Of a stretch of DNA of 64,000 nucleotides, positions 1 to 8,266 are shown piece after piece. The notes below the pieces were generated by a model. It was not told the origin of the DNA. It worked only from the letters and a program-made list of their open reading frames with translations, and made no database searches. Each line of letters begins with the position of its first letter. Positions within the stretch are counted from its first letter, which is position 1. The DNA lies in contig JAGLTS010000049.1 in assembly GCA_023135165.1 (NCBI GenBank), forward strand, positions 1 to 64,000. The letters are read 5' to 3'. Source of the DNA: Phycisphaerales bacterium. Lineage in GTDB: Bacteria; Planctomycetota; Phycisphaerae; Phycisphaerales; JAGLTS01. The position numbers were made by a program, and so were the translations under genes.

Positions 1-1307
1 CCTGCCATACGCAGGACGCGATCATTAAGACCGACGGCACACGCGTTGACGTCACCGGCGGCTGGCACGACGCCGGGGATTACGGAAAGTGGATTTGGGG
101 CGGGAGCATGGGGTTATTCGCCCTTACGACGTTCCAGGATGAGTTCGGTGACGAGTTCGACGAGACTCTGGCGGGCATGCCGATGTTCATTAACGAAGCA
201 GCCTGGGAGGCGGACTATTTCTGCAAGGCGTATTGGGACGGCGGCTTTCATGCGGGCTTTACGCCTGACTTCGAGGACGTTTGCACCTGGCTCGGGGCGC
301 CGGAGAACGAACCGCCGCGCGTGGTTTCAGAGGCCCAGACGTTGGAGCTTGACTATGGCATTACGAAAGGGCCGGCCATATGCATGACTGGTGCGATTCT
401 GGCGAGAGCGGGACGGCTGATCGCACCCCATGACGCGGAACTGGCAAAACGCTGCATCGGCGTTGCCGAGGACGTCTACGATCGTTGTCAGAAGATGGAC
501 GCACCGGGGCCGATGCCCGGGTTGTTGCTTGCTGATCTGGAGCTCTATCAGATCACCGGTCAGGAGGCGTATGCCCGCGATGCCGAACGGCAGGTCAAGC
601 GCATCCTGTCGTTTCAGGATGAAGAAGGCTTTTTCTACAGGGACGAGTCAAGAACGGCCAGGGTAGTGGAGCCACGGTATCATCTCCCCGCCCTAAACGA
701 GTTCGTCAAGCTGAATCCGGAGAGCGAACTGACCCCCCGGATAAAGGAAGCTTTCAAGCGTTGGGCAGACTACGTCCTGCGGTTTACGGATCTTTCATCG
801 TTCGGTCAGATCGGCGGAAAGGCCGACGACGGAACCATAAGGAACATCAAGCCCAACGCGAACAACGGACGGTTTGGAGAGATGGCTTGGGGCCTGGCGA
901 CCGCCGCCCGACTGCTCGAGGAGCCGAAATACCTGAAAGCGGCGGAGCAACAGTTGCAATGGATTCTCGGTTTCAATCCTGCGGATGTGTCCATGATGGC
1001 CGACGTCGGTCGCGGGCCGGGATGCTATCACACGCGCTACTGCTTTATGGAGGGCTGCGAGAGCGGTGTCGTTCCCGGCGGGATAACTCTGGGCATCGTT
1101 TCAGGCGAGGGTCATACGATCGGCCTGGGCGACATGGACACGAAGAACTTCGTGATAACGCAAGTCCCAATAGATTACCCGATCATCGACACGGACGTCT
1201 GGGGTTGGACGTATGCGTACAGAACGAGCGAATACGCGCTGGCGAAGGGCGCTTCGTTCATCAGAGCGGCGGGGCAGATAGAGAAGGCCTTACGGGAGTT
1301 GGAATAG
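1..1307 (+). CDS. GH9 family glycoside hydrolase (5' partial)
   Basis: The open frame runs in from the left edge (codons from base 3), so the N-terminus and any signal peptide are missing. The visible part is the GH9 (alpha/alpha)6 catalytic barrel, which cleaves beta-1,4-glucans such as cellulose or mixed-linkage glucan by inversion. It carries GGWHDAGDYGKW near its start, with the two aspartates that activate water, and RTSEYALAKG near the C-terminus, where the general acid Glu of GH9 lies. It closely resembles the GH9 two genes downstream, and bases 1-93 match 2842-2934 with a single difference. It is the first visible gene of a + strand cluster with an SSS transporter. The family call is secure; substrate is not determined. 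Confidence 0.93.
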   Translation, partial: CHTQDAIIKTDGTRVDVTGGWHDAGDYGKWIWGGSMGLFALTTFQDEFGDEFDETLAGMPMFINEAAWEADYFCKAYWDGGFHAGFTPDFEDVCTWLGAPENEPPRVVSEAQTLELDYGITKGPAICMTGAILARAGRLIAPHDAELAKRCIGVAEDVYDRCQKMDAPGPMPGLLLADLELYQITGQEAYARDAERQVKRILSFQDEEGFFYRDESRTARVVEPRYHLPALNEFVKLNPESELTPRIKEAFKRWADYVLRFTDLSSFGQIGGKADDGTIRNIKPNANNGRFGEMAWGLATAARLLEEPKYLKAAEQQLQWILGFNPADVSMMADVGRGPGCYHTRYCFMEGCESGVVPGGITLGIVSGEGHTIGLGDMDTKNFVITQVPIDYPIIDTDVWGWTYAYRTSEYALAKGASFIRAAGQIEKALRELE

Positions 1308-1339
1308 CCGGTTTGACGTGCCGTCGCGGGAGCGTGCGT

Positions 1340-1849
1340 ATGACCATGGTGCCGAATATCAAAGAACCCTACGGCAAGAAGACATGCCGGCGGCTGAGCG
1401 ACCTTAAGGAGTACTTCGCCGACCGGAAAGCGGTCGAGGATATCCTTTCGCGCGACGACCCTGTTATTTATGAAGTCTACGAGCATCCGGTTCCGCCGGA
1501 AGGCGAGCACCTCATCTTCGCCACCACGGTTCTCCTGCCCGGCAAGGTGGGAGACGAGTTTCACTTTACGAAGGGACACTTCCATTTCGAGCCTGATGCG
1601 GCGGAAGTGATTATCGGAGTGGAGGGAGCCGGCATAGTGCTCCTTCAAAACAGAGCGGGAGAGTTGAGGCAAGAGCAACTGGAGGCTTCGGCCGCCGTGT
1701 ACTCACCACCCGGCTGGGCTCATCGCGTCGTGAATACGTCAAATCGCAATCTCGTCTTTCTGTCGGTGTGCCGGGCGGACGTCGGTCACGACTACGAAAC
1801 GATCATAGCGAAGGGCTTTGCTCGGAGAGTCGTGGACAAGGGAGACTGA
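1340..1849 (+). CDS. cupin-type glucose-6-phosphate isomerase
   Basis: This 169-residue protein is a single cupin domain of the archaeal-type phosphoglucose isomerase family, which interconverts glucose-6-phosphate and fructose-6-phosphate with a bound metal. The metal ligands are visible as H80 and H82 (TKGHFHF), E89 and H128 (PGWAHRVVN). Their spacing (2, 7 and 39 residues) is the same as the His-His-Glu-His set of the Pyrococcus enzyme as I recall it. The ATG at 1340 is preceded by GGGAG at about 10 bases; ATG 1346 is an alternative. It lies between two GH9 genes, so it would feed glucose released from glucan into glycolysis. Most bacteria use an unrelated PGI, so this is a non-orthologous replacement or an additional enzyme. 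Confidence 0.88.
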   Translation: MTMVPNIKEPYGKKTCRRLSDLKEYFADRKAVEDILSRDDPVIYEVYEHPVPPEGEHLIFATTVLLPGKVGDEFHFTKGHFHFEPDAAEVIIGVEGAGIVLLQNRAGELRQEQLEASAAVYSPPGWAHRVVNTSNRNLVFLSVCRADVGHDYETIIAKGFARRVVDKGD

Positions 1850-1850
1850 T

Positions 1851-4190
1851 ATGAGAACTCGATATTCTCTGTCGGGCGCCATTCTTGGAGTCCTGCTGGT
1901 CGGATGCATTTCCTACACGTCGGCGCAGGATTCCAGGCAGGCTGTCGTCGAGAAGAAGGCGTCACCGATCACGTTGCGTTCCACCGAGGCCTTCGGCGAG
2001 GATTGGGCTGCGCGGGCGGATATGCCGGTCTTCCGCGATCTGGATGGCGCACCGCTTGAGGCGGGTCTCTACCAGAACAAAGACAAGCTCAGATTGGCGT
2101 TCCGCCTGATGACAACCGCCCCGTCCGGCGCGCCGGGTGTCGAGGTTGTTCTGGCTTTCGACCCGGTGTACTTCTTCATCAAGGGCAGCCCCATCCTGGT
2201 GGATACGTCCACGGGAGATCGGCGCGAGGTCGATTACAGGTTCGAAGGCGAGAAGATCATCTGCAAGTCGGTGCGGGCTACCGATCATTTGAAATACATC
2301 GAGTTGGACGTCTGCTCGCGCAAGCTGCGGAACCGGGGTGAACTGACGATTGAGGACCGGCTGAAGCAGGCGCGGACGATCCGAAGAATCCGACAGAGGA
2401 CGGACTCCTGGTCGGCTTTGGCGCCGGATCAGATCATCGCGCAGGAGACGTTGCGTCCGATCGTGTGCCACGGCGGTTATGACGTAAGGGGCGTAAAGCA
2501 CGCGGTGATCTGGGCCAACGGGATTGAGCTCACAGGTGAGTTTGAGCTGATCGATGCGCTGCACAACCGGCAGCATCCGGCGCGTCAACCGGTGATCTAT
2601 CGCGGGCCGCTGCAAGAGACCGGCTCTCACGTCTGGGGGGGCAACAACTACGTCGCGGACTTCTCAGACTTCAAGGAAGAAGGATTATATTTCATCCGGC
2701 TACGCGTCGCCGAGACAAAGGAAGTAACAGACTCCTATGTCTTTCCGATCAGGAAGAGCCTCTATCTCGATCTGGCGCGCAAGGCCGGGCATTGGTTCTA
2801 TTATCAGCGTTGCGGCATGGAGGTTCCGGGCTTTCATGAAGCCTGCCATACGCAGGACGCGATCATCAAGACCGACGGCACACGCGTTGACGTCACCGGC
2901 GGCTGGCACGACGCCGGGGATTACGGAAAGTGGACCGGCGGCGGAGCCGTCTCGATCATGGCGCTGGCGACGCTCGAGGACGAGTTCGGCCGTGAGCTTG
3001 ATGAAACGCTCGGCGGCATGCCGCGTTTCCTGAACGAAGCAGCCTGGGAGGCGGAGTACCTCTGCAAAGGCTACTGGGACGGCCGCTTCCACGCGGGCTT
3101 TACGTCGGACTTCGAGGACGTCTGCACCTGGCTCGGGGCGCCGGAGGCCGAACCGCCGCGCGTCGTGTTGGAAGAAGACATGCTGAAGTACAAGTACGGC
3201 TATTCGGCGGGTCCGGGTCTGAGCTGGACGAGCTCTTGCCTGGCGCGGACCGGCCGGCTGTTGCTCGCGTATGACGAGGAGCTTGCGCAGCGTTGTATAT
3301 CCGTTGCAGAGGAAGTTTATGAGCTTGACTTGGCGGTGGATCTGTCAAAGCCCGCATACGAAGAAAAGCAGAACTCGTATCTCTGGCTCCAGGCGGGTTT
3401 GCTCATGTCGGACATCGAGCTGCACAAGATCAGCAAAGACAATAAGTATAAAGATGATGCGAAAAATAGAGTAGAGAACATCCTGGCGCTTCAGGATGAA
3501 GAGGGCTGGTTCTACTTCGATCAGGCGCGCACTTCCGACAAGTATGCGGAATGCCGTTTTCATCTGTTCGCGCTATATGAGTTCCTAAAGCACAATCCAG
3601 CCAGTGAGCTGAACAGCCGCATCAAGAACACTTTCAGGCGCTGGGCGGACTACAATATGCGGTTCGCGCACGTATCCAACTTCGGCCAGATCGGCGGAGT
3701 TGAGGAAGACGGGCGTTTGAGAAATCTGTTTGAGAGCAATTACCGCAACCGGCGCGTGGGTGGGTTCGCCTGGGGCTTGGCGACCGCAGCGATCCTGCTC
3801 GAAGAGCCCCGGTACTTGGAGATGGCCGAGCGGCAGATTCAATGGATTGCCGGCCTCAACCCCGCCGACGTCTCCATGATGGCGGGCGTCGGGAAAGGGC
3901 CAGGATGCTATCACCACCGTTACAGCTTCATGGAAGGCTGCGAAGACGGCGTCGTGCCCGGCGGTATATTGAACGGGATCGAGAGCGGAAACGGCGATTT
4001 GGTCTACTTGGGCGACCTGGATACGAAGAACTTCGTGATCGCGGAAGTCCCGCCGGACTATCCATTGTTTGATACGGACGTGTGGGGCTGGACCTACTCG
4101 TACGCCACCAATGAATACTGGACACGGAACAGTGCCTGGTTCATCATGGGGGCGTTTCAGGTGGAGAAAGCACTGAGGGAGCTGCGCTAG
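1851..4190 (+). CDS. GH9 family glycoside hydrolase, lipoprotein
   Basis: The 779-residue product starts one base after the stop of the isomerase gene; the upstream in-frame codons lack support. The N-terminus is a lipoprotein signal with lipobox LVGC (C19), so it is probably membrane-anchored outside the cytoplasm. Residues about 30-195 form an N-terminal beta-rich region, about 200-300 the Ig-like domain that commonly precedes GH9 barrels, and 305-779 the catalytic barrel. The paired aspartates are D354 and D357 in GGWHDAGDYGKW; the C-terminal TNEYW holds the expected acid. The role is endo- or exo-hydrolysis of beta-glucan. Several stretches are almost identical in DNA to the truncated GH9 upstream, suggesting tandem duplication with later gene conversion. 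Confidence 0.93.
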   Translation: MRTRYSLSGAILGVLLVGCISYTSAQDSRQAVVEKKASPITLRSTEAFGEDWAARADMPVFRDLDGAPLEAGLYQNKDKLRLAFRLMTTAPSGAPGVEVVLAFDPVYFFIKGSPILVDTSTGDRREVDYRFEGEKIICKSVRATDHLKYIELDVCSRKLRNRGELTIEDRLKQARTIRRIRQRTDSWSALAPDQIIAQETLRPIVCHGGYDVRGVKHAVIWANGIELTGEFELIDALHNRQHPARQPVIYRGPLQETGSHVWGGNNYVADFSDFKEEGLYFIRLRVAETKEVTDSYVFPIRKSLYLDLARKAGHWFYYQRCGMEVPGFHEACHTQDAIIKTDGTRVDVTGGWHDAGDYGKWTGGGAVSIMALATLEDEFGRELDETLGGMPRFLNEAAWEAEYLCKGYWDGRFHAGFTSDFEDVCTWLGAPEAEPPRVVLEEDMLKYKYGYSAGPGLSWTSSCLARTGRLLLAYDEELAQRCISVAEEVYELDLAVDLSKPAYEEKQNSYLWLQAGLLMSDIELHKISKDNKYKDDAKNRVENILALQDEEGWFYFDQARTSDKYAECRFHLFALYEFLKHNPASELNSRIKNTFRRWADYNMRFAHVSNFGQIGGVEEDGRLRNLFESNYRNRRVGGFAWGLATAAILLEEPRYLEMAERQIQWIAGLNPADVSMMAGVGKGPGCYHHRYSFMEGCEDGVVPGGILNGIESGNGDLVYLGDLDTKNFVIAEVPPDYPLFDTDVWGWTYSYATNEYWTRNSAWFIMGAFQVEKALRELR

Positions 4191-4203
4191 AGCGGAGGCG
4201 TTC

Positions 4204-5715
4204 ATGATAAGTGGAATCGACCTTTTCATCGTTATTTTCTTCATCGTGGGCGTCTTCGTCGTCGGCGTGTACTTCAAGAAGTTCATCCACACGTCGGAGG
4301 ACTACTTCCTGGCGGGAAGGAAACTTACCTGGTGGGTGATCGGGATGTCGATCATCGGCACCAACATCGGCTCCTATGACTATGTCGGCGGGGCCGGCGC
4401 CGCTTACGATGTGGGCATCGCGCAGGCCAATTATGAATGGATCGGCGCCATACCGGCCATGGTGATCTCCGCCCTGCTCTTCGTGCCGTATTACTGGCGG
4501 GCGGGGGCCTACACGGTGCCGGAGTATCTGGGCAAACGCTATAGCCAGCCCGTGCGCGTCATCGAGGCCCTGCTCTGGGGCTCTTTTCTCGTCTGCTGTC
4601 TCGCCATTTTCTTCTGGGCCAGCGGCCTGATGATCAACACCTACGTCGGCTGGCCCATCTGGCTCGGGATTTTAATCACGGCGGTCGTCGTGGGAATCTA
4701 CACTGTGACCGGCGGCCTCACCGCGGTCGCCATGACGGATGTGATTCAGCTCGCGATCATGCTGGTCGGCGGTTTCGCCGTCGCGATCATCGGCTTTCAC
4801 GAGGTCGGCGGATGGGGCGGTCTGGTTGAAAAAGTCACCGTGGAGCACCCGGACCACTTCCGGCTGTTCCTCCCGCTGGACCACGACACCTACCCGTGGC
4901 TGGGGATGATACTCGGGCTGGGATTGGTCCTGTCGCCGGCCTGGTGGTGCTGTCATCAGGCAATTATTCAAAGAACGCTGGGCGCCCGCTCCGAGTGGGA
5001 CGCCAAGGCCGGGATGCTCAGCGCGGCTTTTCTGAAGATGCTCGTGCCGTTGCTGTACGTCCTGCCGGGCCTGTTTGTTCTGGCGCTCGCCGCGGAACCG
5101 CTGTCCGACAAGGATCAGGCTTTGCCATGGGCGATCAAGAACATGCTGCCCGCGGGATTGGCCGGTCTGGTGTTCGCGGCGTTTCTCGCCGCCATCTTCT
5201 CGAGCGTTGATTCCACGCTTAACTCGGCCGTGACGATCTGGACGCGGGATATCTACCAGAATCTCTTCGTGAAAAAGGCACCCGACAAACACTATCTCAA
5301 CTTCGGCAGAGGGCTGACGATGGTCTTTGTAGTCCTGGGCGCGCTGCTGGCCAAGCCGCTCACCACGAGCTTCGAAGGCATATACATGGCCATGCAGACT
5401 TTGCTTACGTTCTTTCAAGGGCCGACGCTGGCGACCGTCCTGCTGGGGATCATGTGGGCTCGGGCGACCCGCTGGGGTGGTCTGTCCGGGCTGTTGGGCG
5501 GGGTGGCGTGTTCCGTCACATTGCACATGACGGGAATGAACTTCCTCTACGTGGCCTGGTGGTCGTTTGTGGCAGCCCTGATTATCAACGCCATAGTCAG
5601 CCTCCTCACCAAGCCCGAACCACTGGAGAAGTTGAGAGGGCTCGTGTATGGCCTGGTGATGAAGGATGAACACGTTCAAAACAGTCTTTCCAGCCGAGTC
5701 GAGGGAGGTGAATAA
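4204..5715 (+). CDS. SSS-family sodium/solute symporter
   Basis: The 503-residue hydrophobic protein has about 13 predicted membrane spans and family features such as EDYFLAGRKL after the first helix, GTNIGSYDYVGGAGAAY in the unwound second span and FAAFLAAIFSSVDSTLNS later. These mark the SLC5/SSS family, which couples Na+ entry to uptake of sugars or other small solutes. It begins 13 bases after the GH9 stop and is followed one base later by a tiny membrane protein gene. The position in a glucan-hydrolase cluster suggests import of glucose or short cello-oligosaccharides, an inference from context only. Confidence 0.9.
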   Translation: MISGIDLFIVIFFIVGVFVVGVYFKKFIHTSEDYFLAGRKLTWWVIGMSIIGTNIGSYDYVGGAGAAYDVGIAQANYEWIGAIPAMVISALLFVPYYWRAGAYTVPEYLGKRYSQPVRVIEALLWGSFLVCCLAIFFWASGLMINTYVGWPIWLGILITAVVVGIYTVTGGLTAVAMTDVIQLAIMLVGGFAVAIIGFHEVGGWGGLVEKVTVEHPDHFRLFLPLDHDTYPWLGMILGLGLVLSPAWWCCHQAIIQRTLGARSEWDAKAGMLSAAFLKMLVPLLYVLPGLFVLALAAEPLSDKDQALPWAIKNMLPAGLAGLVFAAFLAAIFSSVDSTLNSAVTIWTRDIYQNLFVKKAPDKHYLNFGRGLTMVFVVLGALLAKPLTTSFEGIYMAMQTLLTFFQGPTLATVLLGIMWARATRWGGLSGLLGGVACSVTLHMTGMNFLYVAWWSFVAALIINAIVSLLTKPEPLEKLRGLVYGLVMKDEHVQNSLSSRVEGGE

Positions 5716-5716
5716 G

Positions 5717-5920
5717 ATGGCCGAGTGGCTCGCTGATATCCCGCTATACTGGGCCAAGATCATCGGCACGATCTTCTTCGTGTCCGTGATGATCTGGGCC
5801 TTGACCAGGCCGAAGGATTACATTTTCCAAGGGGCGCCCGATAGGAGAATCTGGCGGGATCTGAGGCTCTGGGCGGTCGTCGTCCTGCTGGTTCAGATAA
5901 TCATCTACCTGGGATTCTGA
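5717..5920 (+). CDS. small two-helix membrane protein next to symporter
   Basis: This 67-residue protein has two hydrophobic segments (about 10-28 and 50-66) separated by a basic loop containing IFQGAPDRRIWRDLRLW. The ATG at 5717 lies one base after the symporter stop with AGGGAGGTG just upstream. The loop pattern is one I associate with short proteins coded after planctomycete SSS transporters, so it may be an accessory subunit. No enzymatic motif is visible. Function unknown; expression is very probably coupled to the symporter. Confidence 0.72.
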   Translation: MAEWLADIPLYWAKIIGTIFFVSVMIWALTRPKDYIFQGAPDRRIWRDLRLWAVVVLLVQIIIYLGF

Positions 5921-5926
5921 GAATCT

Positions 5927-7381
5927 ATGCGAAAGACCATTGGCACATCTTGCGTTAGGGGTATTTCCATATGCGAACGGTGCTGTGCGATGGCGGCCGG
6001 GGTTGCCTTGCTGGTTGGAGCCACACATACGCCGGCGGCCTGCGGTGAGGAAACCGTGACCGTACGCCCCGGGACGACTGATGTAGTGGTGCTGAATCCC
6101 GGCAAGGGCTGGGTCCTGTACGGCTTGCCGTTGTACCAGTCTGAGCAAACCCGGATGCTGGGCACTACCGGCTACCACCGTTTTGAGTGGGCCGAGATTG
6201 AGCCGGAAGAGGGCCAGTTCAACTGGAAGCTCATTGACGATTTCATCACGGCGTGGGCCGGGGTAGACAAGCAGTCTGCCTTCGGCGTCATGTGCGCCAA
6301 TTCGCATTCGCTCCAGCCGTATGTAACGCCGAAGTGGGTTTTCAATGCCGGGGCGAAATGCAGGCGTGTGGAGCTTTCCAGGCTGGGCGCTTATGGTGGA
6401 TCGCCGGGCGAGAAGATTGTACCGGTGTTCGACGATCCGGTGTTCCTGGACAAGCTTCGAGCATTCGTTACCGCGCTGGGCAAGCGCTACGACGGAAACC
6501 CACACATTGCCTACGTCGATATTCGCTCCTACGGCAACTGGGGCGAGGGGCATCTCTGGCCGTTCAAGGGTGAGCCGATTTCCAGCGACGTGCTGAAGCA
6601 GCACATCCAGTTTCATCAGCAGGCCTTTCGCCGGACGTGGCTCTGTCTGCCCTTCGGCGAGACCCGCTACGACGCGGTGTACGACTGGGCCGTCGAGCAA
6701 GGCATCGGTATGCGGCGCGATGGAATCTGCGGCAACAGCGATGGACACGAAACCGCCCGTGCCTTCGGGCACGCTCCGGGGGTCTTCGAGTTCTTTGGCT
6801 CGTATGAGTTCCTCAAGAAGCAAGGCGCGTGGGATGGCATGCAGCACGACAGCTGGGGCTTTCGGCTCGTGGACTGCGTTGAAAGAGGAAAACCGAGCTA
6901 CATCGCCATGAGTCAATGGGGTAACGAGTCGCAGACCTTTCTCGCGGCCGAGCGCCCGCTGATCGAAAAGCTCGCCAATCGTATGGGCTACCATTTCGTG
7001 TTGAAGGAGGCTCAGTATCCGGCAAGTCTGAGCCGGGGCAAAGCCGGCATCGTACGCATGCATTGGGAGAATCAGGGCGTCGCACCCGTGTATGTGCCCT
7101 GTGTCTTGGCGCTGGCACTTCTGAACGATGAGGACAAGGTGGTCGACGTCTGCTGGGCCAACCAGTGCAATCCCGCTTCCTGGCTTCCCGGCCCGGTTGA
7201 CGAACAGGTGGAGGTGTCCTTCGCGAGGCCCGGGCCGGGCACATTTCGACTGGCTCTGGCCCTGTTCCATTGCATCGGCGACAAACAACCGGCCTTCCGC
7301 CTGGGCATTGATACACAAGTTGTCAACGGCTGGTACGTCCTGGGGAATGTCCAAGTGCAAGAAGGTGTACCCGCACCTTGA
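5927..7381 (+). CDS. secreted DUF4832-like glycosidase-type protein
   Basis: The 484-residue protein has an N-terminal hydrophobic stretch (about 20-35) compatible with export. After LNPGKGWVLYG it follows a TIM-barrel glycosidase pattern: YHRFEWAEIEPEEGQFNW resembles the segment seen in GH42-like and DUF4874/DUF4832 proteins, and DIRSYGNWGEGHLW offers a barrel-strand acid. The last 120 residues (from about 365) form a beta-domain typical of DUF4832. It sits in the same + strand run as the GH9 and transporter genes, so a role in plant or algal polysaccharide breakdown is likely. The exact reaction is not known for this family. Confidence 0.65.
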   Translation: MRKTIGTSCVRGISICERCCAMAAGVALLVGATHTPAACGEETVTVRPGTTDVVVLNPGKGWVLYGLPLYQSEQTRMLGTTGYHRFEWAEIEPEEGQFNWKLIDDFITAWAGVDKQSAFGVMCANSHSLQPYVTPKWVFNAGAKCRRVELSRLGAYGGSPGEKIVPVFDDPVFLDKLRAFVTALGKRYDGNPHIAYVDIRSYGNWGEGHLWPFKGEPISSDVLKQHIQFHQQAFRRTWLCLPFGETRYDAVYDWAVEQGIGMRRDGICGNSDGHETARAFGHAPGVFEFFGSYEFLKKQGAWDGMQHDSWGFRLVDCVERGKPSYIAMSQWGNESQTFLAAERPLIEKLANRMGYHFVLKEAQYPASLSRGKAGIVRMHWENQGVAPVYVPCVLALALLNDEDKVVDVCWANQCNPASWLPGPVDEQVEVSFARPGPGTFRLALALFHCIGDKQPAFRLGIDTQVVNGWYVLGNVQVQEGVPAP

Positions 7382-7424
7382 GCTTTCGCCGGAAAGGCAG
7401 AGAACTCACTGAAAGGCTAAGTCC

Positions 7425-7652
7425 ATGGAAGACATGAAACCAAAAGGCGACTCGGGACCAAACCCCCTGGAGGTAATGGGGCTCTTCTGGATTGCCCTGG
7501 GGATCATCATGGTGGTCGCCGTCTACGCGCCTCCGACCATGTTCGGAAAGCTGACGAATCTGGCGGCCGGCGTGATCCTCCTGGCGATAGGCCTGATTGC
7601 ACTGCTCAAGGGGCGGGCAAAGCGTATCTCCGGCGAGATAGAAAACGAATGA
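7425..7652 (+). CDS. small hypothetical membrane protein
   Basis: The 75-residue protein has a charged N-terminus (MEDMKPKGDSG), two hydrophobic segments (about 18-36 and 46-63) and a basic tail (KGRAKRIS). No domain is recognised. Its stop overlaps the start of the next gene in an ATGA arrangement, so the two are probably translationally coupled. It may serve as a membrane anchor or partner for that protein; this is inference from layout. Confidence 0.6.
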   Translation: MEDMKPKGDSGPNPLEVMGLFWIALGIIMVVAVYAPPTMFGKLTNLAAGVILLAIGLIALLKGRAKRISGEIENE

Positions 7653-8200
7653 TGTTTGTCAAGCCCGCTGTCCGGAAGGATGCTGCCCTGAACAGATTTG
7701 CCAGGCGCAGAGGGTTGCTCTTTGCGATGAGCAGGCCGGAGCCTGAGAGAATCGAGCTGATCTACTTCCCGTATTACCTGTTCGAGCTCTCGCTCTTGGT
7801 GAAAGACGGCAAGCAGTCAGTTTTCGTCGCCGCGGACGGCGTGTTGGGGGATCTGGTGTTCCTGGAAATGGAGACGTTCGAGTTCGTGGAACAGGTGGAT
7901 ACCCCGTGTTTCGACTTCCATATCGACATGGAAAAGGCCATGGCGAAGGTCCTGGATGAGTACCAGTGGATACTGGTCAAGCATGGTTTCCACCGGAAGA
8001 ATCCCCCCAAACTGGAAGCCGTCACGGACACGAGACAATTGTACTACCCCTATTGGGTGGCGTATTACAAACGACGAGATGGCTACGACTTCAATGCCCT
8101 GGACGCGGTATCCTGCACGCTGGTGGCAATTCCCATGCGCCGGGCATTTCTGGCAGCCTTCGCGCAACAGCAACTCGGACAGGCAAGAGAAGGTTCCTGA
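7649..8200 (+). CDS. conserved hypothetical protein with YYPYW motif
   Basis: The 183-residue protein begins inside the stop of the preceding membrane protein gene (ATGA overlap). It has no clear signal peptide. Recurrent aromatic motifs stand out: YFPYYLFEL near residue 40 and YYPYWVAYYKRRDGYDF near 132, the pattern of a duplicated beta-sheet unit. I do not recognise a family with known function. It ends the + strand run and is convergent with the third GH9 gene. Confidence 0.6.
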   Translation: MMFVKPAVRKDAALNRFARRRGLLFAMSRPEPERIELIYFPYYLFELSLLVKDGKQSVFVAADGVLGDLVFLEMETFEFVEQVDTPCFDFHIDMEKAMAKVLDEYQWILVKHGFHRKNPPKLEAVTDTRQLYYPYWVAYYKRRDGYDFNALDAVSCTLVAIPMRRAFLAAFAQQQLGQAREGS

Positions 8201-8266
8201 CGCCCACCCCTCCGTTTCAACACGGCGTGTGCTATCGCGGGCGTGGGAGGGTTGCAGGCGGGACGA

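Noticed and set aside
4672-5769. 365-codon - strand frame opposite the symporter
   Set aside because: Antisense shadow: the + strand frame has clear SSS family sequence.
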